A DNA stretch of 64,000 bases from Mycobacterium sp. 852014-50255_SCH5639931 (GCF_001665605.1 NZ_LZSV01000016.1:124001-188000), one strand, 5' to 3'; shown: positions 11,490 to 20,435, counted from the stretch's first letter. Translations and numbers: made by a program. The notes: generated by a model not told the origin, from the letters alone.

Positions 11490-12643
11490 AAAGCCGTGCG
11501 GCCCTCCTGCACGACGTCGGCGGACCCTGGTCCGTCGAGGAATTCGAACTCGATCCGCCCCGCGCCGGCGAAGTCCTGGTCGAGATGGCGGCGGCCGGCC
11601 TATGTCACTCCGACGACCACATCCTCAAAGGTGACATGTCGGCGCCCAACGAGGTGATGCGATCCCTCGGCCTGCCGACGATGTTCCCGACGATCGGAGG
11701 TCACGAGGGATCCGGCATCGTGCGCCAAGTCGGCGATGGCGTAACGGATTTCGCCCCCGGGGATCACGTCGTGATGTCGTTTGTCGCGGTGTGTGGACAG
11801 TGCCGCTGGTGCGCGACGGGTATGGAATACATCTGTGACGTCGGCGCTTTCACCCTCACCCCGGGCATGCCCACCGACGGCACGTTTCGCCATCACACCG
11901 CCGACGGCCGGCCGCTGGGCCATCTGGCCAAGGTCGGAGCGTTCGCCGAACACACTGTGGTGTCGACGAATTCACTGGTGAAGATCGACCCGAACCTGCC
12001 GCTGGCGCCGACCGCGCTGCTGTCGTGTGCGATTCCGACCGGTTACGGTTCGGCCGCCAATCGCGCCGGAGTGCGCGGCGGTGACACTGTCGTCGTCATC
12101 GGCGCGGGCGGAATCGGCACGGGTGCGATCCAGGGCGCACGGATCAGCGGCGCCGCGCAGATCATCGCCGTGGACCCCGTGGACTTCAAGCAGAAATCGG
12201 CGCTGCAGTTCGGCGCGACCCACAGTGCTGGAACGATCGCCGAGGCGCAGGAGATGGTGCGGGACTTGACATACGGCGTCATGGCCGACGCCGTGGTGGT
12301 CTCCCCTTCGTTGATCACCGCCGGTGACGTCCGCGATGCGCTGCAGCTGACCCGCAAGGGCGGGACGTGTGTGCTCACCGGCATGACATCACAGCTCACC
12401 CGGTCGGTGAAGATCGACCTGCAGGACTTCATCCTGATGAACAAGACGCTGGCGGGGACCATCTTCGGCTCGTGCAACCCGAGAGCGGACATCGCCCGGC
12501 TGGCAAGGCTCTATCAAACCGGGCAGCTCCAGCTTGATGAGATGATCACCCGCCGCTATCGCCTCGATGAGATCAACGACGCCTACGACGACCTCCGCAA
12601 CGGCAAAATCATCCGGGGCATCATCGATTTCGGGCTCAGCTGA
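11486..12643 (+). CDS. Zinc-dependent medium-chain alcohol dehydrogenase (NDMA-type)
   Basis: This 385-residue MDR enzyme has catalytic zinc ligands Cys40 (GLCHSDD), His73 (GGHEGSG) and Cys181, structural zinc Cys103/106/109/117 (CGQCRWC...C) and the nucleotide loop GAGGIGTG (206-213). Length and layout match the NDMA-dependent alcohol dehydrogenase group of actinobacteria, which hold NAD tightly and use an external electron acceptor; that subgroup assignment is tentative. ATGA overlap with the P450 stop indicates coupled expression and a hydroxylate-then-oxidise step. Its stop region overlaps the convergent SDR by 8 bp. Confidence 0.85.
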   Translation: MKSRAALLHDVGGPWSVEEFELDPPRAGEVLVEMAAAGLCHSDDHILKGDMSAPNEVMRSLGLPTMFPTIGGHEGSGIVRQVGDGVTDFAPGDHVVMSFVAVCGQCRWCATGMEYICDVGAFTLTPGMPTDGTFRHHTADGRPLGHLAKVGAFAEHTVVSTNSLVKIDPNLPLAPTALLSCAIPTGYGSAANRAGVRGGDTVVVIGAGGIGTGAIQGARISGAAQIIAVDPVDFKQKSALQFGATHSAGTIAEAQEMVRDLTYGVMADAVVVSPSLITAGDVRDALQLTRKGGTCVLTGMTSQLTRSVKIDLQDFILMNKTLAGTIFGSCNPRADIARLARLYQTGQLQLDEMITRRYRLDEINDAYDDLRNGKIIRGIIDFGLS

Positions 12644-13373
12644 GGCCTTTCCGGCCCATCACCCGTTGCAGTTGACCGTAGGCGTCGATCGGGCTGTGCA
12701 GCGCAAGGCCGCCGTCCGCGTGGACGACTTGGCCCGTCACCCAGGGCAACTCGAGGACACCCATGATCGCGCCGGCCACCTCGACGGCGTCCCCCAGACC
12801 GCCCAGCGGCGTCCGTTCGGACAGGGCTTCCACCCAGCCCGGCAGCTGTTCGGGTTTCGTCAGCATCGGCGTGCGCGTGACGCCCGGCCCGACCGCGTTC
12901 ACCCGGATGCCGTGCACGCCCCACTCCGAGGCGGCGACCTTCACCAACATGTCCACTCCCGCCTTGGACACGCAGTAGGCACCCATGTCCCGATCGGCGA
13001 CGGTGCCGCTGATGCTGGAAACCGCAACGATCGAGCCGCCGACCCCGGCGTCGACCAGTGCCCGCGCCCCGGCGCGAATCGTCAGCCAGGTGCCCGTGAG
13101 GTTGACCCCCAACACCCGGTTCCATTCCGCGGGTGACTGCTCGAGCAACAGGCCCGACGCGCCGACTCCGGCGCAGGTGACGATTCGCGCGGGGGCGCCG
13201 TGGTCGCGCACGGTTTGCTCCATGGCGGCCGACACCGCGTCGGGATCGCTGACGTCGCAGGTGATGTCGCCACCGACCAGATCCCACACCACTACGTCAT
13301 GGCCCGCATCGCGCAGCCGTCCGGCAACTTCACGCCCGATTCCGGATCCGCCGCCGGTGACCAGCGCCGTCAT
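12636..13373 (-). CDS. Short-chain dehydrogenase/reductase (FabG-like)
   Basis: This 245-residue Rossmann enzyme has cofactor loop TGGGSGIG (6-13), Ser119/120 and the catalytic pair Tyr133-x3-Lys137 (YCVSK). Asp31 after the second strand favours NAD(H). The real start is ATG 13373, overlapping the VOC gene stop as ATGA; the longer frame upstream is a shadow of the VOC gene. It is the last gene of the minus-strand block and converges with the alcohol dehydrogenase with 8 bp overlap. A 3-hydroxyacyl-CoA or alicyclic alcohol oxidation would fit the setting, but the substrate is not known. Confidence 0.85.
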   Translation of the reverse strand: MTALVTGGGSGIGREVAGRLRDAGHDVVVWDLVGGDITCDVSDPDAVSAAMEQTVRDHGAPARIVTCAGVGASGLLLEQSPAEWNRVLGVNLTGTWLTIRAGARALVDAGVGGSIVAVSSISGTVADRDMGAYCVSKAGVDMLVKVAASEWGVHGIRVNAVGPGVTRTPMLTKPEQLPGWVEALSERTPLGGLGDAVEVAGAIMGVLELPWVTGQVVHADGGLALHSPIDAYGQLQRVMGRKGLS

Positions 13374-13810
13374 TGCGCCGGTCCGATCAGCTCGACCAGT
13401 ACGCCATCGGGTGCGGTGATGACGGCCATCGGCACCGTCTTTCCGCCCAGAGCCGGCATGGTGATTCGATGAACACCGTCGGCGAATCCCAATTCGGCGA
13501 GCCTGGCGAGCGTTTCGTCGACGTCGCGCTGTAGGGAGAGCAGAAAGAAGCCGTGCCGCGGACGTTGGGGCGGCACAACCGCCTCGTCGGCGCCGTCGAA
13601 GACGACCAGTTCGACGATGCCGGCATCGGGTGCCTGGGGATCGCCCAGGAATATCGACTGCAACCGGTCGGTCTTGGCGCCGAACAGTTCTGGCCAATTC
13701 CCGGTGAACGTGTGGTCGAACAGTTCGGAGAGGCCGAGGCCGTCACGCCAGAACTGCTTCGAGCGCTCTACGTCGGCGGTACAGATCGCGGCATGGTGAA
13801 CACCCAACAT
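13370..13810 (-). CDS. VOC-superfamily (glyoxalase/dioxygenase fold) protein
   Basis: This 146-residue protein has the vicinal-oxygen-chelate pattern: HHAAICTADVERSKQFWRDGLG at the N-terminus (His5 or His6 as the first metal ligand) and a second betaalphabeta half ending TAPDGVLVELIGP, with a Glu in the usual last-ligand position. The family includes glyoxalases, epimerases and extradiol dioxygenases; one VOC domain pair of this size is typical of glyoxalase or methylmalonyl-CoA epimerase-like members. A GAGAGGAAG ribosome site precedes the ATG. The stop overlaps the SDR start (ATGA). It lies 68 bp after the YhgE/Pip gene and may share its transcript. Confidence 0.75.
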   Translation of the reverse strand: MLGVHHAAICTADVERSKQFWRDGLGLSELFDHTFTGNWPELFGAKTDRLQSIFLGDPQAPDAGIVELVVFDGADEAVVPPQRPRHGFFLLSLQRDVDETLARLAELGFADGVHRITMPALGGKTVPMAVITAPDGVLVELIGPAQ

Positions 13811-13878
13811 CGGCTTCCTCTCGATTGCAGAGCTTGTCCACCATCATGCAACGTCGATTGTCGACGCGGAACGTTTGG

Positions 13879-15783
13879 CTACATCTTGATCGCGGGGATC
13901 AACCTGCTGAGATTCCAGACCCGGTCTCTTCGCGCGCACAGGCAGGAGATCGCCAGTGCGACAGCCGTTATCCCCACCAAGACGATGATCGCCTGCCACA
14001 GTCGGGCGTCGATGCCGCCGAGTATGAGCTGCCGGAGTCCGTTGACGCCATAGGTCATCGGGTCGAAGCGGTGCAAGATCTGGAAAGGCCGTGACGTGGT
14101 TTCCACGGGATACATGCCGCCCGCGCTGACGAGCTGCAACATGAGCAGGGCCATGATCAGCACCCGGCCCACCGCCGGACCGACAAGCGCGTTGATCGCC
14201 TGCGTCGCGGCCACGAATGCGCCGGAAATCAGCATCATGAACCCGAGCATCGCCGCCGGGTGCACGGCGTGCACACCGAGGGCGAACCTGACCACGCAGT
14301 AAAGGATGATGGCTTGGAATACCGCGATCGCGGCCGCAGGCAGGTAGCTGGCCAGCACCACGCGGATCGCGAGTACCTCCGCGGCGATCGCGCGACTCTG
14401 CAAGGGGCGCAGCACCATCCACAGCACCAATGCGCCGAAGAACAAGGCGAGCGTGAGGAAGAACGGAGCCATGCCGGTGCCGAAGTTGGGCGCGGCGTTC
14501 TCATGTGAAGCCTCGAGTTTTACCGGACCACCGATGGTGTCGGCGACCGCATCCTTTTGCTGGGTTGTCCAGTTGGGCACCTGCTTGGCCCCGTCGGCGA
14601 GTTTGGTCGCCAGCTCGGCCGATCCCGTCTTGAGTTGTCGTGCGCCGTCGTCGAGTTTAGCTACGCCGCCGGCCAATTCGGCGTTGCCGGTGGCAACCTG
14701 CTGGGCTCCGTCGCGCAGCTGGGTGAGCTTGTTCGTCAGGTCCTGCCCCTTGCTGCCGACCTGGTCGAGCGCCGAACCGAGCGGACTGCCCGGGTTACGC
14801 AATCCCGATGTCAAGGCGATCGCCGCGTTCTGCGCATCGGCGAGCTGTTGACGGATCTGGGGGGTGAACTGGTGGCCCCGCAGCTGATCTTGGATGCCGC
14901 GCAGGTTGTTTGCCAGCGGATCCTGTCGTGCGGAGAGCTGATCGATCACCGATGAGAGCGAGTTTGCGGCAGCATCCTGCGCCGTGGCGATGGCACCGAT
15001 CTGGTCGTTGGCCTGCTGAAGCGCGGTTGCGCCCTGTTGCAGTTGCTGCGTGCTGCCGCCGATTTGCGATACCGCCCTGGTCACCGCGAGCAGCGGGTCG
15101 GTAGCCTGGTTGATTCCGTCTGAGAGTTGCTTTGCTCCGGCGGCAAGCGTTGCCGAGCCGGACCGGGCGGTGTCCAAACCGGCCACCAGCTGACCGACGC
15201 CGTCATCGAGTTGAGCGGCCCCGTCGGCGGCCTGCTTGATACCCGATCCCGACGAAACCACCACCGACAGCACCTGATTGACGGCTTGTCCCGAGATCCG
15301 GCTGGACACGGCGTTGAGTACCTGCCCGATGGCGGTGCGACCGATGCTCGTCGAGATGTAGTTGTTGGCGTCGTTGTAGACGGCGATCAGGTTGGCCTTC
15401 TTGGGCTGCCCGGTCACCGGTGATGCGATCGCCGCGCTGAAGTCCGGCGGCAACTCGACCATGAAGTAGTACTTGCCGTGGTCGACTCCGTTGCGTGCCT
15501 CCGCCAAGTCCACGACGTGCCAGTCCAAACCGCCGTCCGCGGTCAGGCTCTTGGCGATCTCCGCGCCGGCGTTGAATTGCTGCCCGGACACGACGGCGCC
15601 GCGGTCGGAGTTGACCAGCGCCACCGGCATCTTGTTGGTGTGGCCGAAGGGATCCCAGAACGCCCACAGGTACAGCGCCCCATACACCAGGGGCAGCAGC
15701 ATCAGCACGATGATGGCCACGCGCGTCAATCGGCTGCGGCCGAAACGTTTGATCTCTGAGCCGAAGGCGAGTCCAGCCAGCAT
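13879..15783 (-). CDS. YhgE/Pip-type ABC-2-like membrane protein
   Basis: This 634-residue protein has one N-terminal membrane helix (about 20-45), a large extracytoplasmic domain rich in Gln/Ala/Ser heptads (about 170-430, repeated D-x-A-x-Q-L and A-x-G-A-x-Q-L patterns, predicted coiled coil), and five or six C-terminal helices (about 440-625). This is the YhgE/Pip layout, related to ABC-2 permeases and ESX/phage-infection membrane proteins. The preceding gene encodes an ABC ATPase-like protein (3-bp spacing) under a TetR gene, so an export or cell-envelope function is likely. The exported substrate is unknown. Confidence 0.8.
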   Translation of the reverse strand: MLAGLAFGSEIKRFGRSRLTRVAIIVLMLLPLVYGALYLWAFWDPFGHTNKMPVALVNSDRGAVVSGQQFNAGAEIAKSLTADGGLDWHVVDLAEARNGVDHGKYYFMVELPPDFSAAIASPVTGQPKKANLIAVYNDANNYISTSIGRTAIGQVLNAVSSRISGQAVNQVLSVVVSSGSGIKQAADGAAQLDDGVGQLVAGLDTARSGSATLAAGAKQLSDGINQATDPLLAVTRAVSQIGGSTQQLQQGATALQQANDQIGAIATAQDAAANSLSSVIDQLSARQDPLANNLRGIQDQLRGHQFTPQIRQQLADAQNAAIALTSGLRNPGSPLGSALDQVGSKGQDLTNKLTQLRDGAQQVATGNAELAGGVAKLDDGARQLKTGSAELATKLADGAKQVPNWTTQQKDAVADTIGGPVKLEASHENAAPNFGTGMAPFFLTLALFFGALVLWMVLRPLQSRAIAAEVLAIRVVLASYLPAAAIAVFQAIILYCVVRFALGVHAVHPAAMLGFMMLISGAFVAATQAINALVGPAVGRVLIMALLMLQLVSAGGMYPVETTSRPFQILHRFDPMTYGVNGLRQLILGGIDARLWQAIIVLVGITAVALAISCLCARRDRVWNLSRLIPAIKM

Positions 15784-15785
15784 CT

Positions 15786-16463
15786 TCAGTCCTCTCCGGT
15801 CAGGATGCGGTGATCGTGTAGTTCGTGGTCGGGTGCATCCGTGCCGAGCGGGTTGGTCACCCCGACGACTACGGTGCGCTGCTTCGCGATCACGCCGAGC
15901 CTGTCGGCCGCGACCGCTCGCCGGGAATTGTCACGAACCTGCTCGAGGTCGCCGACCACCAGGATCGGACGATGCGACAGCAACGCCAGCGTGATTCGCA
16001 TCAAAAACAGTTCCAGGTCTGATAATTCAACGATGTAGGTGTCGTGGGACGGTGGGGGTATTTCGCCGAATACCTCGGTCAGCTCGGCCGGACCCGATTG
16101 CAGCGGCACCGTCGAATACCAGGGTGCCAACCACCGGCGTTGCTCGGCGAGCACGGTCCCCACTGTCACCGATTCCTCCAGCTCGTCAATGTCTTCGAAG
16201 GCCGCGATCGAGCAGTGCCGACGGATCGTGCGCGTGGTTGTTTCGCCGAGGACGGTCAGCGTGCCGCGGCTCGGCTTGAAACGTCCCGCGAGCGTCAGCA
16301 GCAGCGTGGTCTGGCCAGGTCCGCCGGGCATCTGAATCGCGTGAAAACCCGGTGCGAGCGCGAGATCGATATCCGAGAAGAGGGGGCCGTGCTCGCCGTC
16401 GACGCCTAAGCCGCGGGCGGTGATCACCGGCGCCGCAGGGGCCGGCACGTCATTTGTATCCAT
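15786..16463 (-). CDS. ABC ATPase-like protein with defective Walker A
   Basis: This 225-residue cytosolic protein has ABC ATPase order but degenerate motifs. Walker A reads MPGGPGQTT (45-53): the invariant Lys is Gln51. The signature is LSDLE instead of LSGGQ, and Walker B is ILVVGDLEQV without a clear DE pair. The frame is intact and the gene sits between TetR (14-bp overlap) and the YhgE/Pip membrane gene (2-bp gap), so it is expressed with them. It may bind nucleotide weakly or act as a regulatory or structural subunit. Standard ABC ATPase function cannot be assumed. Confidence 0.75.
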   Translation of the reverse strand: MDTNDVPAPAAPVITARGLGVDGEHGPLFSDIDLALAPGFHAIQMPGGPGQTTLLLTLAGRFKPSRGTLTVLGETTTRTIRRHCSIAAFEDIDELEESVTVGTVLAEQRRWLAPWYSTVPLQSGPAELTEVFGEIPPPSHDTYIVELSDLELFLMRITLALLSHRPILVVGDLEQVRDNSRRAVAADRLGVIAKQRTVVVGVTNPLGTDAPDHELHDHRILTGED

Positions 16464-17094
16464 GGTGGGCCTCTCCCTGATCGGCGGAAACCAGGACCGA
16501 TTCCAGCGCCACGGTGATCAGCTGCGCGAGCAGGTCGGGGTTCATGGCCCCAGGACGCAGGATCTCTTCCATCGCGATGCCGAGGTTGATCGTGACGACG
16601 AGCTGGGCGACGTCGGCCAGCTCCCGATCCGACGCCTCGGAGGGGGTCGATCTGACGATGTGCAGCGCTTGGTCGGCGGCGGCGGCCCGGCGGCGTTCGA
16701 TGAGGCGCTCGCGCAGTTGGGGGTCACGCTGGGCGCGCAGCCAATATTCGACGAACAACACGTAATAGTCGGAATGGTCGCGAACTGTGTCAAGCACCGA
16801 CCTGCTCAATTCGCGTGCGGCTGCACCGGTGTCGCCGCCGCTGCTGTCCAGCGCTGTCGCAATCTGCTCGCCACGAAGCTCGAACTGGCGGTCGAGGAGA
16901 GCCAGGAACAGTTCGTCCTTGGATTCAAAATTCGAATAGACCGCGCCCTTGGTGAAACCCGCGGCCTGCCCGATCGCGTCGATGGTGGCACCGGCGAACC
17001 CTTCGGCGGCGAATACCTTCGACGCCGCGTCCAGGATCCGGTCGCGAACCTCGTCGCGAGTGGGGCGGGTTCGGCGCGGCTTGACGGGCGACAT
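16450..17094 (-). CDS. TetR-family repressor of the ABC/YhgE unit
   Basis: This 214-residue regulator starts at ATG 17094 (MSPVKPRRTRPTRDEVRD); an alternative ATG lies at 17106. It has the canonical helix-turn-helix (about 15-62): DRILDAASKVFAAEGF, TIDAIGQAAGFTKGAVYSNF, SKDELFLALLDRQFE. The C-terminal domain is all-helical and would bind a ligand. It heads the minus-strand unit with the ATPase-like and YhgE/Pip genes and has two dyads immediately upstream, so autorepression and control of the transporter are likely. Confidence 0.9.
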   Translation of the reverse strand: MSPVKPRRTRPTRDEVRDRILDAASKVFAAEGFAGATIDAIGQAAGFTKGAVYSNFESKDELFLALLDRQFELRGEQIATALDSSGGDTGAAARELSRSVLDTVRDHSDYYVLFVEYWLRAQRDPQLRERLIERRRAAAADQALHIVRSTPSEASDRELADVAQLVVTINLGIAMEEILRPGAMNPDLLAQLITVALESVLVSADQGEAHHGYK

Positions 17095-17104
17095 GACCAG
17101 CAGC

Positions 17105-17140
17105 ATACTCTTCAGTATCGATTGGATACCAGCCGGTATC
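17105..17140. promoter_or_regulatory. Two perfect TAC-N6-GTA operators 21 bp apart (TetR autoregulation)
   Basis: ATACTCTTCAGTAT (17105-17118) and GATACCAGCCGGTATC (17125-17140) are both perfect palindromes sharing ATACY-N4-RGTAT. Their centres are 21 bp apart, two helical turns, so two repressor dimers would sit on the same DNA face. They lie directly before the TetR gene start. The arm spacing differs from the 19-bp TAC-N13-GTA regulon motif, so this is a separate operator type. Confidence 0.65.
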
Positions 17141-17186
17141 GAAGCAAGGCGCGGGGCGAGCCGGCTCCGGCTTCGTCGGCCGACGT

Positions 17187-17204
17187 CGTCACGCTGGCGT
17201 GACG
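17187..17204. terminator. CGTCACGC-TG-GCGTGACG hairpin after the SDR gene
   Basis: A perfect eight-base-pair inverted repeat with a two-base centre lies 22 bp beyond the SDR stop (17226) and before the TetR promoter. No T-tract follows. It is likely an intrinsic-type or attenuating hairpin separating the LLM-P450-SDR unit from the TetR unit, but a protein operator is also possible. Confidence 0.4.
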
Positions 17205-17225
17205 CTCGGCGGTCAGTGGCCGCGG

Positions 17226-18047
17226 CTAGGTGACCTTGGCCAAGGTGCGATCCCACAGCTCGCGCGCGAGCACCGGATCGTCGGCCGCGCGGTTGGCCCT
17301 CGCGACTTTGCCCTTCGAGTAGTACTCGCCGGATGCCCAGTCGAGGCCGGGGGTGCTGGAGGCCAACCACACCAGCTGGTCGGCACCCTGGTCCGGGGTT
17401 TTGATGAGGCGGCTGACCGGGGTGCGCTGCATGGTCGTCAGGAAACGTGAACCCGACGAGTGACCGATGTTGGTGTTGACGAAGCCCGGATGCACCACGG
17501 CGGCCGAAAGCCCGTCGGCGTGGTAGCGCCGATGTAATTCCCTGGTGAACACGATGTTTGCCAGTTTCGCCAGCGCGTAGGCGGTGCTCGGGGTGCGCCG
17601 GGCGGTCGTTTCGAAATCGCCGAGGGTGACGCGGCGGAGCAGCCGCTGCGACGAGCTCGACGTGTTGACGATGATGGCGTGCGACGCGACGAGCACGTCG
17701 AGCAACATGGTGGTGAGCAGAAAGGGCGCCAGGTAGTTGACCTGAAGAGTGATCTCGTGGCCGTCTGCGGTGTTGCGCAACTTGCTGAACACGCCACCGG
17801 CGTTGTTGCCCAGTACGTCGATGCGCGGGTATTCCGAGCGGATCTTGTCCGCCAGGGCCCGCACTTGGCACAGGTCCGCGAAGTCGGCCGCGAAATATGC
17901 GGCGTCCAGCTCAGCCGCAATGGCGGCAATCTTGCTTTGGGTCCGTCCGACCAGGACGACGTTCGCGCCGCTGCGGTGTAGCCGGCGGGCCGCGGCGGCG
18001 CCGATTCCGTCACTGGCGCCCGTGATGACAATCGTCCTACGCGTCAT
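17226..18047 (-). CDS. Short-chain dehydrogenase/reductase (retinol dehydrogenase-like)
   Basis: This 273-residue SDR has TGASDGIG (9-16), NNAGG (80-84), STAYALAK with Tyr157 and Lys161, and Arg36 after strand two (VGRTQSK), which favours NADP(H). The sequence resembles the retinol dehydrogenase/WW-oxidoreductase-like SDR group common in mycobacteria. It follows the P450 by 48 bp on the same strand, so it probably oxidises or reduces a product of that P450. It ends before a GC-rich hairpin. Confidence 0.85.
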   Translation of the reverse strand: MTRRTIVITGASDGIGAAAARRLHRSGANVVLVGRTQSKIAAIAAELDAAYFAADFADLCQVRALADKIRSEYPRIDVLGNNAGGVFSKLRNTADGHEITLQVNYLAPFLLTTMLLDVLVASHAIIVNTSSSSQRLLRRVTLGDFETTARRTPSTAYALAKLANIVFTRELHRRYHADGLSAAVVHPGFVNTNIGHSSGSRFLTTMQRTPVSRLIKTPDQGADQLVWLASSTPGLDWASGEYYSKGKVARANRAADDPVLARELWDRTLAKVT

Positions 18048-18095
18048 TGCCTAGCCTCCACGGGCAGTCTAACCAGGGCGGGAGGGCCTTCCGGG

Positions 18096-19331
18096 TCACG
18101 CCAACGTGTAGCGCACCGGCAAGTGTTTGAGGCCGCCGACGAAGGTGGTGGCCACAAGTTCCGGGTCACCGGTCAGTTCAATGGATTTGAGCCTGGGCAG
18201 CAGCTCGGTGAAGAAGCTGTTGACCTCCATGCGAGCCAGCGCCGCGCCCATGCAGAAGTGCACCCCGTAGCCGAAGGCGAGGTGCTTGTTGGGGTCGCGC
18301 CCGACGTCGAAGCGGAATGGGTCGACGAAGACGTCCTCGTCGCGGTTGGCCGAGACGTAGGACAGCAGCACCGAATCCCCCGCCGCGATGGGCACTCCAC
18401 GCACGGTGGTGTCCTCGGTGGCGGTGCGCATGAATTCCTTGACCGGGGTGACCCAGCGGATCATCTCCTCGGTGGCCAGTGGCATCAGATCGAGGTTGTC
18501 GCGCAGGCGCTCGAGCTGGTCGGGATTTTCGATGAGCGCGTGCACGCCACCCGAAATGGTCGCACTGGTGGTGTCGTGACCGGCGGTGGCGACGATGAGG
18601 TAATACGACACGGTGTCGATGTCCGACAGCGGCTCGCCGTCGACGCGGGCGTTGGCGATGGCGGACGCCAGATCCTCGGTGGGGTGCTCGCGGCGGGACT
18701 CGGTCACCCCGTTGAAGTACTGGAACATGTCGAACAAGGCGGGCAGCTGATCCTCGTTGGTGGTGCCCCGCTTGAATTCGGAATCGTCGCTGCCGAACAA
18801 TTCCTGTGTCAACTTGAGCATCCGCGGGAAGTCTGCCTCCGGCAGACCCAGCAGCGACATGATCACGTAGAGCGGGTAATTGACCGCCACCTCCTGGGCG
18901 AAGTCGCACTCCGGGCTGGCGGCCATCATCTTGTCGACATAGATCCTGGCGAGTTCGTCGACGCGAACCTTCAACGCCCGCATCGCCTTCGGGCGAAACC
19001 AGTCGGAGCCGATCGCGCGTACCACCCGATGCTGCGGATCGTCCAGGTGGATCAACGTGCGCACGCCCGCCGCGGCTTGCATCTCGTCGCCCTCTGCAGT
19101 CGTCAAGACGGGGCGTGGCCAGTTGGTGAACAGCATGTTTTCGCGTTCGATGTCCATGATGTCGGCGTGCTTGGTGATCGCCCAGAACGGCCGGTAGTCC
19201 GGCACGTCGACCCACGACACCGGCGCGCTGGCACGCAGGTGGGTCAGCGCCGCATGCAATCGCCGCTCATCGGTGTAGGCCAAAGGATCCGCCAGCAGCT
19301 TGGCGGACTCGTCTACCGTGGTCGTGCTCAC
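18096..19331 (-). CDS. Cytochrome P450 monooxygenase
   Basis: The 411-residue enzyme starts at GTG 19331 (MSTTTVDES), which overlaps the LLM gene stop as GTGA; the long open frame upstream is a shadow. It has I-helix AGHDTTS, K-helix EEMIRW and heme loop FGYGVHFCMGAALAR with Cys360. It belongs to a different P450 branch from the two related P450s at 10263 and 28929. Coupling to a flavin-dependent LLM oxidoreductase upstream and an SDR downstream suggests a shared oxidative sequence on one substrate. No redox partner gene is adjacent. Confidence 0.9.
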   Translation of the reverse strand: MSTTTVDESAKLLADPLAYTDERRLHAALTHLRASAPVSWVDVPDYRPFWAITKHADIMDIERENMLFTNWPRPVLTTAEGDEMQAAAGVRTLIHLDDPQHRVVRAIGSDWFRPKAMRALKVRVDELARIYVDKMMAASPECDFAQEVAVNYPLYVIMSLLGLPEADFPRMLKLTQELFGSDDSEFKRGTTNEDQLPALFDMFQYFNGVTESRREHPTEDLASAIANARVDGEPLSDIDTVSYYLIVATAGHDTTSATISGGVHALIENPDQLERLRDNLDLMPLATEEMIRWVTPVKEFMRTATEDTTVRGVPIAAGDSVLLSYVSANRDEDVFVDPFRFDVGRDPNKHLAFGYGVHFCMGAALARMEVNSFFTELLPRLKSIELTGDPELVATTFVGGLKHLPVRYTLA

Positions 19332-20350
19332 TCGCGAAACTCCTTCAGTGCGGCCGTAATACAGGACTGGGAGGCGTTTAGGAAGATGGGCAGAACCCGG
19401 TCGACCGCGCCGTGGCAGCGGTCCCTGAGGGCGACGGCGATGGTGTCCACCGGGCCGACGACCGCGAAGGCCGCGAGCGCCTCGTCGTCGATGAGCGAAC
19501 CCATGGCGTCCCACTCGCCCGCGAGCGACAGACGGTGCAGTTCGGTCTGCAGGTCCCCCCAGCCGTGCAGTTCCAAAACCTTGCGGTAGGCGGGCGTCGA
19601 TCCGTAAAAGGCGATCTGCTTGCGCACGGCGGCGATGGCGGCAGCCAATTCATCCTCGTTCTCGCCGGTTGCGATCATCACCTCGCCGGACACCTCAAAG
19701 TCGCTGCGGGACCGTCCGACTCGCTGCATGCCGCGCAGTAGCGCCGGCAGTGTGACCTCGTCGAGGTAGCGTTTGGACACCATCGGGTGTCCGAGATGGC
19801 CGTCGGCCACCTCGCCGCACATCTCGGTCATCGCTTCGCCCACCGCCGCGATGAAGACTTTGGGCGCGGAATAGGGCTGCGGCTCGGGGGTGAACATCGG
19901 GGTCATGATCTTGTGCGTGTAGAAATCTCCCTCGAAGCGCAGCTTGCCGCCATCTCTCCATACCGACCAGATGGCATGCAGAGCGGAGACGAACTCGCTC
20001 ATCCGCCGCGCGGGATGGCTCCACGGCATGCTGAACCGCTTCTCGATATGTGGCTGGATCTGGGTGCCAAGGCCGAGGATGAACCGGCCCTTGGAGTACG
20101 CCTGCAGGTCCCAACCGATGTTGGCGACGATCATCGGATTGCGGGCGAAGGCCACCGCGATGTTGGTGCCGAGTTCGAGCCGCGACGTGTGCTCGGCGGC
20201 CAGCAGCAGGGGCAGGAATGGGTCATGGCTGGTCTCCGCCGTCCAGCCCCCGTCATACCCGTCCCGTTCCAGGGCGACCGCCGCCTCGGTCACCCGTGCG
20301 AGTTGATTGGGGATGCCCCCGTCGACCTTGAGGCGGGCGGCGTCGGCCAT
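19328..20350 (-). CDS. LLM-class (F420/FMN-dependent) oxidoreductase
   Basis: This 340-residue luciferase-like TIM-barrel enzyme starts at ATG 20350 (MADAARLKVDGG). Visible family features are the GYDGGWTAETSHDPF segment, LELGTNIAVAF, SKGRFILGLGTQI and a C-terminal helical half. It resembles the F420-dependent LLM subgroups that are abundant in mycobacteria; whether it uses F420H2 or FMNH2 cannot be decided here. A 19-bp regulon dyad begins 12 bp upstream, and the next gene (P450) is translationally coupled. Confidence 0.85.
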   Translation of the reverse strand: MADAARLKVDGGIPNQLARVTEAAVALERDGYDGGWTAETSHDPFLPLLLAAEHTSRLELGTNIAVAFARNPMIVANIGWDLQAYSKGRFILGLGTQIQPHIEKRFSMPWSHPARRMSEFVSALHAIWSVWRDGGKLRFEGDFYTHKIMTPMFTPEPQPYSAPKVFIAAVGEAMTEMCGEVADGHLGHPMVSKRYLDEVTLPALLRGMQRVGRSRSDFEVSGEVMIATGENEDELAAAIAAVRKQIAFYGSTPAYRKVLELHGWGDLQTELHRLSLAGEWDAMGSLIDDEALAAFAVVGPVDTIAVALRDRCHGAVDRVLPIFLNASQSCITAALKEFRE

Positions 20351-20361
20351 GCGGGTAACTT

Positions 20362-20380
20362 TACAGTAAGCAATCCAGTA
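20362..20380. promoter_or_regulatory. 19-bp TAC-N13-GTA regulon dyad (site 3)
   Basis: TACAGTAAGCAATCCAGTA. The left half matches TACTGTAA at seven of eight bases and the right half at five. It lies between divergent genes, 12 bp from the LLM start (20350) and 56 bp from the carboxyltransferase start (20436), so one bound protein could shut both promoters. Confidence 0.6.
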
Positions 20381-20435
20381 TGTGACCCTGCAGATTCGCT
20401 CGCCAGACGAAACTTCCATGAGGTAGGACATAGGC

